NCBI RefSeq assembly: GCF_024398035.1
Contig: NZ_CP073748.1
Location: 3,711,001-3,775,000 of the forward strand
Length of the DNA stretch: 64,000 nt
Direction: 5' to 3'
Origin: Kordiimonas sp. SCSIO 12603
GTDB taxonomy: Bacteria > Pseudomonadota > Alphaproteobacteria > Sphingomonadales > Kordiimonadaceae
The stretch's first letter is position 1, and each line of letters opens with the position of its first letter. Below, in pieces: positions 1 through 8,098 of this stretch. The notes beneath the pieces are model-generated. The model saw only the letters and a program-made list of their open reading frames with translations, had not been told where the DNA came from and ran no database searches. The translations under genes were made by a program, and so were the position numbers.

Positions 1-685
1 ATTCAGCAGAACCTTTACCTACATCACCATAACCACAGATAACCGCAACTTTACCAGCGATCATCACGTCAGTCGCACGCTTAACACCGTCTACAAGGCT
101 TTCACGGCAACCATAAAGGTTATCGAACTTAGATTTAGTAACACTGTCATTCACATTGATAGCCGGCACCATCAAACGGCCTTCTTTCGCCATTTCATAG
201 AGGCGAAGAACACCTGTTGTTGTTTCTTCAGAGATACCTTTGATATCTGCCATCAATTCCGGGTAATCATCGTGCATGATCTGTGTAAGATCACCGCCAT
301 CATCGAGAATGATATTTGGCACCCAGCCATCGGGACCTTTAATGGTTTGGTGGATACACCATACAGCTTCTTCTTCTGTTTCGCCTTTCCAAGCGAACAC
401 CGGAATACCTGAAGCAGCCATTGCAGCGGCCGCCTGATCCTGTGTTGAAAAGATGTTACAGCTAGACCAACGCACTTCAGCGCCAAGTGCTGTAAGCGTT
501 TCAATAAGAACAGCTGTTTGAATTGTCATGTGCAGACAACCAGCGATACGTGCGCCTTTAAGAGGCTGGCTTTCACCATATTCTTCACGCAGAGCCATCA
601 GGCCCGGCATTTCAGTTTCTGCAATATTGATTTCCTTGCGGCCCCATTCAGCCAGAGAAATATCCGCAATCTTATAATCAGTCAT
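1..685 (-). CDS. ahcY: Adenosylhomocysteinase, N-terminal part (cut by window edge)
   Basis: S-adenosylhomocysteine hydrolase converts SAH to adenosine and homocysteine, relieving product inhibition of methyltransferases in the cytoplasm. I translated it from the reverse strand: it begins [19 protein letters not shown], carries the substrate-domain stretches [12 protein letters not shown] and ILDDGGDLT, and reaches the NAD-binding loop GYGDVGKG just before the left edge, so about 228 codons are present and the C-terminal half is missing. ATG at 685 has AGGAG five bases upstream. It lies downstream of and co-oriented with the HPr/EIIA genes, the order seen in many Alphaproteobacteria. A 126-base gap in front of it may hold its own promoter. 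Confidence 0.97.
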   Translation of the reverse strand, partial: MTDYKIADISLAEWGRKEINIAETEMPGLMALREEYGESQPLKGARIAGCLHMTIQTAVLIETLTALGAEVRWSSCNIFSTQDQAAAAMAASGIPVFAWKGETEEEAVWCIHQTIKGPDGWVPNIILDDGGDLTQIMHDDYPELMADIKGISEETTTGVLRLYEMAKEGRLMVPAINVNDSVTKSKFDNLYGCRESLVDGVKRATDVMIAGKVAVICGYGDVGKGSAE

Positions 686-702
686 GATGGCTCCTGCATA
701 CA

Positions 703-716
703 GAATAACTTTATTC
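703..716. promoter_or_regulatory. Short inverted repeat upstream of ahcY
   Basis: A perfect 6-base inverted repeat with a 2-base centre (GAATAA-CT-TTATTC) lies 18 bases before the ahcY start. Its place between the HPr gene and the ahcY ribosome-binding site suits an operator or a small 5'-UTR hairpin. I see no match to a SAM or SAH riboswitch in the 686-811 gap. The function is a guess. Confidence 0.25.
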
Positions 717-811
717 AGCATGACTTATAACAGCAGAAGCTAAAAAGATAAAGATTTCTTTATATAATGGTTAATTGATACTTAACGGCAAATATTAAAG
801 CCTTGATTTTA

Positions 812-1093
812 CTATTCTTCTTCGCCAAACAAATCACTCACAAGAGCAATAAGTGTATCGAGAGCCTGTTGTGCCTGCAGGCCAGATGCCGCAATCGTAA
901 TACTATCGCCCTTGGCAGCACCCAGCATCATCAACCCCATAATAGATGTACCAACAACACTGTTCCCATCTTTGGAGACCTGGACTTTTGCATCAAAAAG
1001 CCCAGCTTCCTTAGCAAAGCGAGCAGAAGCACGTGCATGCAAACCACGACGATTCGCAATCTGCACTTCATTTGAAATTTCTGTATCGGTCAT
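812..1093 (-). CDS. ptsH: HPr phosphocarrier protein
   Basis: This 93-residue HPr relays phosphate from PEP via EI to EIIA proteins in a regulatory PTS. The catalytic motif RRGLHARASARF places the phosphorylated histidine near residue 19. The segment GTSIMGLMML carries the serine near residue 50 that HprK phosphorylates. A longer reading to 1111 is possible, but ATG at 1093 is preferred because GGAG lies upstream and the product then has normal HPr length; it begins 8 bases past the EIIA stop. The neighbours EIIA, RapZ and HprK, with no sugar permease, point to regulation rather than sugar uptake. Confidence 0.95.
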   Translation of the reverse strand: MTDTEISNEVQIANRRGLHARASARFAKEAGLFDAKVQVSKDGNSVVGTSIMGLMMLGAAKGDSITIAASGLQAQQALDTLIALVSDLFGEEE

Positions 1094-1100
1094 AAAAGAA

Positions 1101-1499
1101 TCAAGCTCCAAGAACTTGGCTAGCTACATTAATATATTTGATACCTGCTTCTTTCGCTGCTTCAACTGCTTCCTGCAGAGAAAGATCAGCCCGAACACTT
1201 GCAAGCTTGATAAGCATTGGTAGGTTGATGCCAGCTACGACCTCTACACGATCTTTTTCAAGAAGCGATATCGCAAGATTGGAAGGTGTCCCTCCAAACA
1301 TATCTGTAAGAAGTACAACACCATCACCTTTATCGGTGTCCTTGATAGCATCCATAATATCCTGGCGGCGCTTTTCCATATCATCATCAGGACCAATACA
1401 TATTGCTTTCATTTGATCCTGTGCGCCAACTACATGTTCTGTAGCAGCTACAAATTCATCGGCCAAACGTCCGTGGGTTACTAGCACCATGCCTATCAT
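1101..1499 (-). CDS. manX: PTS EIIA component, mannose/fructose (EIIA-Man) family
   Basis: A stand-alone EIIA-Man domain of 132 residues. The N-terminus MIGMVLVTHGRLADEF contains the phospho-accepting His9, and LLTDMFGGTPSNLA is the family's second signature. There are no linked EIIB, EIIC or EIID genes, so it probably serves as a phosphorylation-state signal, as in rhizobial hprK-manX-hpr clusters. It sits between rapZ (38-base gap) and the HPr gene on one transcript. GGAATCC just upstream of ATG at 1499 is a modest ribosome-binding site. Confidence 0.94.
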   Translation of the reverse strand: MIGMVLVTHGRLADEFVAATEHVVGAQDQMKAICIGPDDDMEKRRQDIMDAIKDTDKGDGVVLLTDMFGGTPSNLAISLLEKDRVEVVAGINLPMLIKLASVRADLSLQEAVEAAKEAGIKYINVASQVLGA

Positions 1500-1537
1500 A
1501 AGGATTCCTCTATATACTCTACTTACCCAAACACGGG

Positions 1538-2437
1538 TTACCTCTTTTCATCACCAATCAACTCACGGTGATAAAGATTAACAGCCATATTATCGCCTGT
1601 TGCGCGTGCGGCAAGTGCTTCTGCTGTTGCTACAGATCGGTGGCGACCACCAGTGCACCCAAATGCAATGGTCAAATATGATTTTCCTTCATCTTTATAG
1701 CGCGGCAATAGAAAATCAAACAAGTCCTCAACCTTATTTAAAAACGGTGCAAACCCTTCATCTGCCCTTACATAGTTGGAAACCTTTTTATCCCTACCCG
1801 TGAAGGGGCGTAGCTCTTCTACATAGTGAGGGTTACGGAGAAAGCGCACATCCAGAACCAAATCTGCATCACGTGGTACACCATTGGAAAAGCCAAACGA
1901 CATAAAGGTTACAATGAGTTTTGGTTCATTATCGCCAGCGAATCTTCGGCGAATAATACGTCTGGTTTCAGCGCCTGTTCGAGCACTTGTATCAAGAATA
2001 CCATCGATATAATCGCGCACAATAACCATCATTTCGCGCTCTTGCTTTATGGCTGCTCTCAGCAGCTGTCCTTCCCCGAGCGGATGTGGTCTTCGTGTTT
2101 CAGAAAATCGCTTCATCAACACTTCGTCTGAAGCATCCATAAACAATACATGCAGGTTTACATCATCGCATGTGCGTAGCTGCTTGATAGTTCCTACAAA
2201 GTCTTCAGGCGAGAAATGCAAAGTGCGCGAATCAACACCGATCGCCAGTGAGCTTTCTTCAGCGCCAGCGACTGCATCATTTACCAATCCCGCAACCATG
2301 GTAAGTGGCAAATTATCGATTGCCTGAAAACCTATATCCTCAAAAGCGTGTAAAGCTGCGGATTTTCCGGCGCCAGAAAGGCCCGTAACAATGACAAGTT
2401 GACGCTTACTGTTCTTCGCAGGTTTAGTATCAGTCAC
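1538..2437 (-). CDS. rapZ: RapZ, nucleotide-binding / RNase adaptor protein
   Basis: RapZ (YvcJ/YhbJ family) is a P-loop protein; in enterobacteria it delivers small RNAs to RNase E and senses amino-sugar levels. Visible motifs are the Walker A GLSGAGKSAA near residues 18-27, the DNLP motif, and the C-terminal hallmark AFGCTGGRHRSV. A TTG at 2455 would give 305 residues. I prefer GTG at 2437, preceded by GGGGGAGGG and overlapping the end of hprK by 8 bases, which gives 299 residues and suggests translational coupling. The role in this organism is inferred from context with the regulatory PTS. Confidence 0.93.
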   Translation of the reverse strand: MTDTKPAKNSKRQLVIVTGLSGAGKSAALHAFEDIGFQAIDNLPLTMVAGLVNDAVAGAEESSLAIGVDSRTLHFSPEDFVGTIKQLRTCDDVNLHVLFMDASDEVLMKRFSETRRPHPLGEGQLLRAAIKQEREMMVIVRDYIDGILDTSARTGAETRRIIRRRFAGDNEPKLIVTFMSFGFSNGVPRDADLVLDVRFLRNPHYVEELRPFTGRDKKVSNYVRADEGFAPFLNKVEDLFDFLLPRYKDEGKSYLTIAFGCTGGRHRSVATAEALAARATGDNMAVNLYHRELIGDEKR

Positions 2438-2870
2438 CAGGCCCTCCCCCACCAATACGAGATAAATCTCTGAGCGCTAATTCTATTTTAATAGGAGTGG
2501 AATGTTCAAATGCATTTAACTTTAAACAGTGAATTTCTGCTCCAAGGATGTGTTCAACCTCCCTATCTGGCAGACGCGGAACATTTAATGCTGAGGTTAA
2601 ATGCACAATAAGACGTATATAGGAGCCACCTGTAACTGGCATTGAAACAACACCCAGCCCTCTAATTTCCAGATACCCCCTTATTGCTTTTGGCGCTGTT
2701 GCATATACGCCCTTCTCACGAGACGTTAAGCATATTTGATCATCTGTCACCAGACAGGCACCTCGATCTATAAGCCGCAAAGCCAGATCGGATTTCCCAC
2801 TCCCGGATTCGCCACAAAGCATGACACCGCTTCCCGCGATATCAACCACTGTTCCGTGTACTCTCTGCAT
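2430..2870 (-). CDS. hprK: HPr kinase/phosphorylase, short alphaproteobacterial form
   Basis: HprK phosphorylates HPr on its regulatory serine. This 146-residue protein has only the catalytic domain: Walker A GESGSGKSD near residues 20-28, the LVTDDQ stretch and the signature EIRGLGVV. It lacks the N-terminal domain of the roughly 310-residue Firmicute enzymes, which is normal for Alphaproteobacteria. It lies between chvG and rapZ. The family links PTS phosphorylation to ChvG/ChvI signalling by gene order; any direct interaction is not visible here. Confidence 0.95.
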   Translation of the reverse strand: MQRVHGTVVDIAGSGVMLCGESGSGKSDLALRLIDRGACLVTDDQICLTSREKGVYATAPKAIRGYLEIRGLGVVSMPVTGGSYIRLIVHLTSALNVPRLPDREVEHILGAEIHCLKLNAFEHSTPIKIELALRDLSRIGGGGPGD

Positions 2871-2909
2871 ACCTAATTCCGTTATTCTCCGGAATTTAAT
2901 CCGGGGTGA

Positions 2910-4466
2910 CTATAGACCAACAGGCAATCGAACTCTAAAACAGGCCCCCATAACATTGCCTTCTTCATTCATTCGGTTTTCAGCAAATATTTGACCGCCG
3001 TGAGCCTCAATCACCTGCTTACAAATTGACAGCCCAAGTCCTGAATGGCTACCAAATTCTTCACTATTTGGTCGCTCGGAATAGAAACGCTTAAAGACTT
3101 TATTTTCAGCCCCATTAGGTAACCCCGGGCCTTCATCTTCTACGGTCAACGTAACAAAGCGATCCTTGGTGCTGAGGCTTATGAAAACAGTGCCACTTTC
3201 AGGGCTGAAACTAAGTGCATTATCGATAAGGTTCCGCCACACCTGTCCAAGGCGACTTTCAATGCCTTTCACAACAAACACATCGGCTTCTTGTTCAGAA
3301 TACTCAAGCTGGGTGCCATCCTTGCAAGCTGTTGTATGGTATGCGTCTGCAAGCATATTGAGCATAACACCCAAATCAATTCGAGCCATCTTACCTCGGG
3401 TGAGTTCCGCATCCACCCGAGACGCATCGGAAATATCAGTGATCAATCTGTCGATGCGCTTTACATCATCCTCAAGGATACCAAACAGTTTCTGCTGTAC
3501 CTCTGGCTTATCAGTCATCTGAATAGTCTCAAGGGCACTGCGCATACTGGAAAGCGGATTTTTGATTTCGTGAGCCACATCTGCAGCAAATCGCTCCACG
3601 CCATCAATTTGCCTGTATAAAGCACTGGTCATATCAGAGAGTGATCGGGAGAGGTCGCCAATTTCATCCATACGCTCAGCAAATTCAGGAATACGCTCTT
3701 CCTGACCAATGCCGCGCCTTACCCGTTCTGCAGCACGAGCGAGAACTCGAATTGGCCGCACCAATGTTCGGCCAAGGAAGAAGGATAGAAAAATTGTAAA
3801 GATTAATGTTCCGAGAAAAATCTTCACTGTCAGCATCTGTTCCGCACGAACAATTTTCTGAATATTCTCGGTTTGAGCCGTGAGAAGCATGACACCCAGT
3901 ACACGCCTGAAACGCTGAACAGGCACTGCAATGTTAATTACAAGGTTACCATCTTCACGTACCCTCAGCTGAGTTGTAAGTTCCCCTTCCAGCGCGGTCG
4001 ACACCTCAAGAAAATCACTGGCCCTTACCGAAGGACGATCAATAGAAGGCGGCACATCTGGTTGCCGTGTGAAGCTATCAAGAAATGCATGAAGGCTTTC
4101 GGTAATACGTTCCCGAAAACCAGCTCTATAACCAATATTTTCAAGTCGTTCTTCAACAAGCCGTTTATCGCCCGCAAGAAACTGGCTATCCGCAAGCAAA
4201 CCGCCATTGGGTGCAAAAAGGCGTGCACGATTTTCCGTGGGGCTTACAAGGCGTGTGATAATATCCCGTGCTGGCGCGATATCAATTTCTGTCGCCTCAG
4301 GCCCAACAGACGCGCTTTCTCCAAGTGCTCCCGCAATAATTTCCGCCTGAATGGTGAGGCTCTCCACTTCAGCTTCAATAAGATTACGCTGGAATTGGTT
4401 CAGGTAAAGAACGCTACCCACAAGAATAACAAGCGCCATCACATTCACCGCCATAATACGGGTCAT
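2910..4466 (-). CDS. chvG: ChvG-type sensor histidine kinase
   Basis: Membrane sensor kinase of the ChvG/ExoS/BvrS family, which responds to acid or envelope stress and phosphorylates ChvI. From the ATG at 4466, TM1 spans about residues 8-23, a periplasmic domain about 27-210, TM2 about 212-232, then HAMP, an H-box with His299 in DVAHEIKNPLSS, an N-box (LIDNALSF) and G-boxes (DEGPGLP, SGLGLSI). Homologues usually have 40-80 more residues before the conserved SPLMTRIMAVN stretch. The frame stays open upstream to about 4568 without ATG, GTG or TTG, so translation may begin at a rarer codon such as the ACG behind AAGGAGG near 4545. The true start is uncertain. Confidence 0.93.
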   Translation of the reverse strand: MTRIMAVNVMALVILVGSVLYLNQFQRNLIEAEVESLTIQAEIIAGALGESASVGPEATEIDIAPARDIITRLVSPTENRARLFAPNGGLLADSQFLAGDKRLVEERLENIGYRAGFRERITESLHAFLDSFTRQPDVPPSIDRPSVRASDFLEVSTALEGELTTQLRVREDGNLVINIAVPVQRFRRVLGVMLLTAQTENIQKIVRAEQMLTVKIFLGTLIFTIFLSFFLGRTLVRPIRVLARAAERVRRGIGQEERIPEFAERMDEIGDLSRSLSDMTSALYRQIDGVERFAADVAHEIKNPLSSMRSALETIQMTDKPEVQQKLFGILEDDVKRIDRLITDISDASRVDAELTRGKMARIDLGVMLNMLADAYHTTACKDGTQLEYSEQEADVFVVKGIESRLGQVWRNLIDNALSFSPESGTVFISLSTKDRFVTLTVEDEGPGLPNGAENKVFKRFYSERPNSEEFGSHSGLGLSICKQVIEAHGGQIFAENRMNEEGNVMGACFRVRLPVGL

Positions 4467-4478
4467 AAGGGGCGAAAG

Positions 4479-4500
4479 CCCTCGGGTATAGTGCCGAGGG
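4479..4500 (-). promoter_or_regulatory. Hairpin at the chvI-chvG junction sequestering a Shine-Dalgarno-like GAGGG
   Basis: CCCTCGG and CCGAGGG form a perfect 7-base-pair stem with an 8-base loop in the chvI-chvG mRNA. The downstream arm contains GAGGG, the only ribosome-binding-like element before the ATG at 4466. The hairpin could limit chvG translation, or it may simply lie inside an extended coding region if the start is further upstream. Confidence 0.4.
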
Positions 4501-4567
4501 CGTGTTGCTTGGCGATCAGTATTCGCTGTATTTTGTGGTGTCGGTTGCGTAACCGCCTCCTTCAGGC

Positions 4568-5278
4568 TTATTCTTTATAACGGTAACCAACACCATACAG
4601 TGTTTCAATAGCGGTAAAATCATCCGCCACCGCACGGAACTTACGGCGCAGGCGTTTGATGTGGCTATCAATTGTGCGGTCATCTACATATACATCATCA
4701 GAATAAGCGGCATCCATCAATTGGTCACGGCTTTTTACGTGCCCTGGATGCTGAGCCAGCGTTTGCAAAATGAGAAACTCTGTTACCGTAAGAGTCACAT
4801 CTTTACCGTCCCAAGTTACGCTGTGACGGAGCGAATCAAGCACAAGCTTGCCACGCACCATCTGGCTTTCTTCTTCCTCTTCAACAGGTATTTCCACTTT
4901 ATCCTGCTGACGCATTTCAGAACGACGTAACAAAGCCCGGATTCGCTCGATCAAAAGACGCTGAGAAAATGGCTTGCCAATATAATCATCCGCCCCCATC
5001 CGAAGCCCAAGAAGCTGATCAATCTCTTCATCCTTAGATGTAAGGAGAATGATAGGCATATCAGTTACTTCCCGAAGTTTCCGAAGAAGCTCCATACCAT
5101 CCATACGCGGCATTTTTACGTCAAGAACCGCTAGATCAGCTGGGTTTTTCGACAAGGCTTCCCAGCCTTTCTGCCCATCAGGGTACGTGCGAACACGGAA
5201 ACCTTCCGCTTCAAGCGCGATTGTAACAGATGTCAGAATATTGCGATCATCATCAACAAGTGCGATGGAATGCGTCAT
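4568..5278 (-). CDS. chvI: ChvI-type response regulator
   Basis: OmpR/PhoB-family response regulator of 236 residues, partner of ChvG. The receiver domain shows the acidic pair in VDDD, phospho-acceptor Asp53 in [13 protein letters not shown] and the conserved lysine in YIGKPFSQ. The C-terminal winged helix includes [19 protein letters not shown] at 5278 is preceded by AGAGGG. It is the first gene of the chvI-chvG-hprK-rapZ-manX-ptsH run and divergent from pckA. In rhizobia and Agrobacterium the same pair controls envelope, exopolysaccharide and metabolic genes. Confidence 0.96.
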   Translation of the reverse strand: MTHSIALVDDDRNILTSVTIALEAEGFRVRTYPDGQKGWEALSKNPADLAVLDVKMPRMDGMELLRKLREVTDMPIILLTSKDEEIDQLLGLRMGADDYIGKPFSQRLLIERIRALLRRSEMRQQDKVEIPVEEEEESQMVRGKLVLDSLRHSVTWDGKDVTLTVTEFLILQTLAQHPGHVKSRDQLMDAAYSDDVYVDDRTIDSHIKRLRRKFRAVADDFTAIETLYGVGYRYKE

Positions 5279-5586
5279 AAAAACCCTCTTATTATTATGT
5301 GCCTATCCGTTTGGTACACACTACTCACTTTCAGTCTCTGAGTTAAGTACGATTTACGACAAAATAATGGCGCGGTTGCGCCTTGATTGTGACCTATGTG
5401 CAATCATCTGCAATGAAATTTAGAATCCGGTTGATTTTGAAGCTTTTATGAGCATCCTAAGCGGACTCATCCGTTCGTTAGAAACGGAGTATAAAATAAA
5501 GGAACCCACCCATAATAAAAACAGGGTTCCGTACGGTTTTATCGGTTGCGATAAAGCAGCCCCAAAAGTTACTGGAAGGAAAGACG
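5279..5586. promoter_or_regulatory. Divergent chvI / pckA regulatory region
   Basis: This 308-base gap must hold promoters for chvI (leftward) and pckA (rightward). Visible structure includes an inverted repeat GGAACCC/GGGTTCC (5501-5507 and 5524-5530, 16-base spacer), the palindrome CCGTACGG at 5529-5536, and a CCGTT/AACGG dyad near 5471-5487. These sit between any pckA promoter and its ribosome-binding site and may form leader hairpins or operators. No clear -35/-10 pair can be assigned by eye. Confidence 0.4.
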
Positions 5587-7191
5587 TTGCAAGTCTTTGG
5601 CGCCTGCTCGAACAGAGTGAGCCTTGATGCTATGGGTATCACAGGCACTGGGAATCAATTTTGGAATTTAGGTACAGAAGCGCTTTATGAAGAAGCTATC
5701 AGCCGCGGTGAAGGCAAGATGGCAAAAGGCGGTGCTCTTGTTGTTAAAACAGGGAAGCATACTGGCCGTTCCGCAAATGATAAATTTACTGTTCGTGACG
5801 AACATACGGAAAATACGGTTGATTGGGGCAAAGTAAACCGCCCAATGACATCCGAGCAGTTCGATACACTGCACGAAGCATTTCTTGAGCACATCAAAGG
5901 TAAAGATGTATTTGTTCAGGATCTATGGGGTGGTTCTGACCCTGAGAACCGCGTTGCGGTTCGCACGATCGGTGAATATGCATGGCACAGCCTTTTCTGC
6001 CGCACCATGCTTGTGCGCCCGGAAGCTGCTGAACAGCAGGAAATGAACCCGCAGTTCACAATCATCAATCTACCAAGTTTTCGCGCGAACCCAGAGACGA
6101 TGGGTTGCCGCAGCGAAACAGTGATTGCTGTGAACTTCGCCAAAGGCCTTGTGCTTATCGGCGGTACAGAATACGCAGGCGAGAATAAGAAATCTGTCTT
6201 CTCAATCCTTAATTACCTGCTGCCTGAAAAAGGCATTATGCCAATGCACTGTTCTGCCAACATTGGTCCTGACGGTGACGTAGCTATCTTCTTTGGTCTT
6301 TCTGGCACAGGTAAAACAACACTCTCAGCTGATAGCAGCCGTACCCTTATCGGTGATGATGAGCACGGCTGGTCAGACGATAGCGTGTTTAACTTCGAAG
6401 GTGGTTGTTACGCGAAAATGATCCGCCTGTCAGAAGAGGCAGAGCCAGAAATTTACGCAACAACAAAGCGTTACGGCACAGTACTAGAAAACGTTGTTAT
6501 GGATGAACACACACGTGTGCTTGATCTGGATGACAACACACTGGCTGAAAACACTCGCGGCGCATACCCGATTGATTTCATCCCGAACACATCTGAAAAG
6601 AACCGTGGTGGGAAGCCTAAGAATATCATCATGCTAACAGCTGATGCTTTTGGCGTTCTACCTCCTATTTCAAAGCTCACACCTGAGCAGGCGATGTATC
6701 ACTTCCTAAGCGGTTACACTGCAAAGGTTGCTGGCACAGAGATCGGTGTGAAAGAACCACAAGCTACTTTCTCAACCTGTTTCGGTGCACCGTTCATGCC
6801 GCGTCACCCAAGTGTATATGGTGATCTTCTCCGTAAGAAAATTGCGGAAACTGGTGTAAACTGCTGGCTTGTGAACACAGGCTGGACAGGCGGCGAATAC
6901 GGCACTGGTAACCGTATGCCAATTAAGGCAACACGTGCGCTTCTGCACGCTGCACTTGACGGTAGCCTTAACGATGCGCCAATGCGCAAAGATGAAAACT
7001 TTGGCTTTGATGTACCGACAGAAGTTCCTGGCGTTGATACTGCAATCCTTAACCCACGTGGTACATGGGCTGATAAAGATGCTTATGATGCAAAAGCTAA
7101 GTATCTGGTTGAACTGTTTGTTGAAAACTTCGAAACATTCTCGGATCACGTGGATGATGAAGTAAACGCAGCAGCACCTAAAGTTGCTTAG
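5587..7191 (+). CDS. pckA: Phosphoenolpyruvate carboxykinase (ATP)
   Basis: ATP-dependent PEPCK converts oxaloacetate to PEP, CO2 and ADP, the entry step of gluconeogenesis from organic acids. Length is 534 residues, normal for the family. The kinase-1a P-loop GLSGTGKT occupies residues 237-244, followed by the metal-binding kinase-2 segment [12 protein letters not shown]. The start is TTG at 5587, with GGAAGGA six bases upstream; the early residues already match the family, and an ATG at 5632 would remove them. The gene is monocistronic, with a strong terminator just downstream. Divergence from chvI is conserved in Alphaproteobacteria, and ChvI control of pckA is known in some of them. Confidence 0.97.
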   Translation: MQVFGACSNRVSLDAMGITGTGNQFWNLGTEALYEEAISRGEGKMAKGGALVVKTGKHTGRSANDKFTVRDEHTENTVDWGKVNRPMTSEQFDTLHEAFLEHIKGKDVFVQDLWGGSDPENRVAVRTIGEYAWHSLFCRTMLVRPEAAEQQEMNPQFTIINLPSFRANPETMGCRSETVIAVNFAKGLVLIGGTEYAGENKKSVFSILNYLLPEKGIMPMHCSANIGPDGDVAIFFGLSGTGKTTLSADSSRTLIGDDEHGWSDDSVFNFEGGCYAKMIRLSEEAEPEIYATTKRYGTVLENVVMDEHTRVLDLDDNTLAENTRGAYPIDFIPNTSEKNRGGKPKNIIMLTADAFGVLPPISKLTPEQAMYHFLSGYTAKVAGTEIGVKEPQATFSTCFGAPFMPRHPSVYGDLLRKKIAETGVNCWLVNTGWTGGEYGTGNRMPIKATRALLHAALDGSLNDAPMRKDENFGFDVPTEVPGVDTAILNPRGTWADKDAYDAKAKYLVELFVENFETFSDHVDDEVNAAAPKVA

Positions 7192-7214
7192 TTAAAAGCA
7201 TATGAAATGATTTT

Positions 7215-7243
7215 AAGCAGAGGCAAATTGCCTCTGCTTTTTT
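7215..7243 (+). terminator. Intrinsic terminator of pckA
   Basis: A 12-base-pair perfect stem (AAGCAGAGGCAA / TTGCCTCTGCTT) is followed by a run of six T, 24 bases after the pckA stop. Confidence 0.9.
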
Positions 7244-7332
7244 ATATCCAGCTGATATCTCTCGCGAACGTGACTGGTGCATAACCAAGGCACACCATAA
7301 ATCCTCTAAATCCATTAATTAGAGGAGACTAT

Positions 7333-7866
7333 ATGTTAAAAAACATCGCCCTGATCATCATGGGCTTAACTTCACTAGAAGCAGTCGCAGATGATCAAAC
7401 CGTTAATCAACGTGACCCTGTCAAGCTTGCTCAATTTATGAACAACCTTTCCGGTCAGTGGAACTGCGAAGGCGGTACCGCAGGCGGCACAAAAACCGCT
7501 GCGACTATTGAGTTTAAAGGCAGGCACAACAACCAAGTTTACACTTTCACACAGGTGGGCACAAAAGGGCATACCAATACGCTTGAAAGTGTCTGGGCCT
7601 ACGATGCACCAAACCAAAACCTTATCGTGAGCCGCCGTTATATGAGCCCGACGGGCGTTTCTACCGATATGTTCGAAGCCGAAAGCTGGGATGCGACAAC
7701 TCTTCTACTGAATGCACGAGAGCTTTGGAGCCCTCTTTTTGCGGAACACCGTTTTCTTTTCCAGATTAATTCCTCTGAAAAGTTCGAAGTAACCTGGGAA
7801 GTAAAACGCGGCGAAGGCGGTTATAAAATGGGTGATTATCTTTCTTGTAAGAAGTCAGATACATAA
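7333..7866 (+). CDS. Secreted protein of unknown function
   Basis: A 177-residue protein with a short N-terminal signal peptide (LKNIALIIMGLTSLEAVAD, likely cleaved after VADD or nearby). The mature part is rich in aromatic and beta-prone segments (SGQWNCEGG, YTFTQVG, NLIVSRRYM, WEVKRGEGGYKMGDYLSCKK) with two cysteines, Cys46 or so and one near the C-terminus, which could form a disulfide. The pattern resembles small lipocalin-like or DUF1579-like beta-barrels, but I cannot assign a family. AGAGGAG lies seven bases before ATG at 7333. It stands alone between the pckA terminator and a decayed gene. Confidence 0.75.
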   Translation: MLKNIALIIMGLTSLEAVADDQTVNQRDPVKLAQFMNNLSGQWNCEGGTAGGTKTAATIEFKGRHNNQVYTFTQVGTKGHTNTLESVWAYDAPNQNLIVSRRYMSPTGVSTDMFEAESWDATTLLLNARELWSPLFAEHRFLFQINSSEKFEVTWEVKRGEGGYKMGDYLSCKKSDT

Positions 7867-7920
7867 CACATAAACTAACATGGGCTGTCGGCGCCCATAC
7901 CCATACACTATCTCAGCATC

Positions 7921-8094
7921 TTAATGCTGATAATATATTTCATTCCCGCTTCCTAAGTTAGCAACTATTATATTTGTCTTCCCGTCACCATTAATATCCC
8001 CTGCCGCGATACAGGCAGATAAATAGTTTTCAATGGAAAGATACATAACACTATCATTGCTATAAGAGGGACGAGCTTCTCTCGCCCCTATTGG
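7921..8094 (-). pseudogene. Remnant of an FG-GAP / VCBS repeat protein
   Basis: The reverse strand stays open for 58 codons after the stop of the PepSY gene and encodes a textbook repeat unit, AAGDINGDGKTNIIVANLGS, ending NEIYYQH-stop. The D-x-N-x-D-G-K calcium loop followed by IIVAN is typical of FG-GAP/VCBS propeller proteins, which are normally hundreds of residues long and extracellular. Here only one unit remains, with no good start codon or ribosome-binding site (an internal ATG lies at 8046). It looks like the 3' stump of a gene lost by deletion next to the TonB operon. Confidence 0.6.
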
Positions 8095-8098
8095 TTAG

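Noticed and set aside
703-811. SAM or SAH riboswitch upstream of ahcY
   Set aside because: The gap is AT-rich with no match to the conserved paired segments of known SAM, SAM-II, SAM-V or SAH motifs.
3873-4580. 235-codon open frame on the plus strand over chvG
   Set aside because: Antisense shadow of the histidine-kinase gene; no family motifs, and the kinase reading shows all expected boxes.
5448-5627. Possible 59-codon upstream frame (ATG 5448) overlapping the pckA start
   Set aside because: No ribosome-binding site and no recognisable product; probably chance in a leader region.
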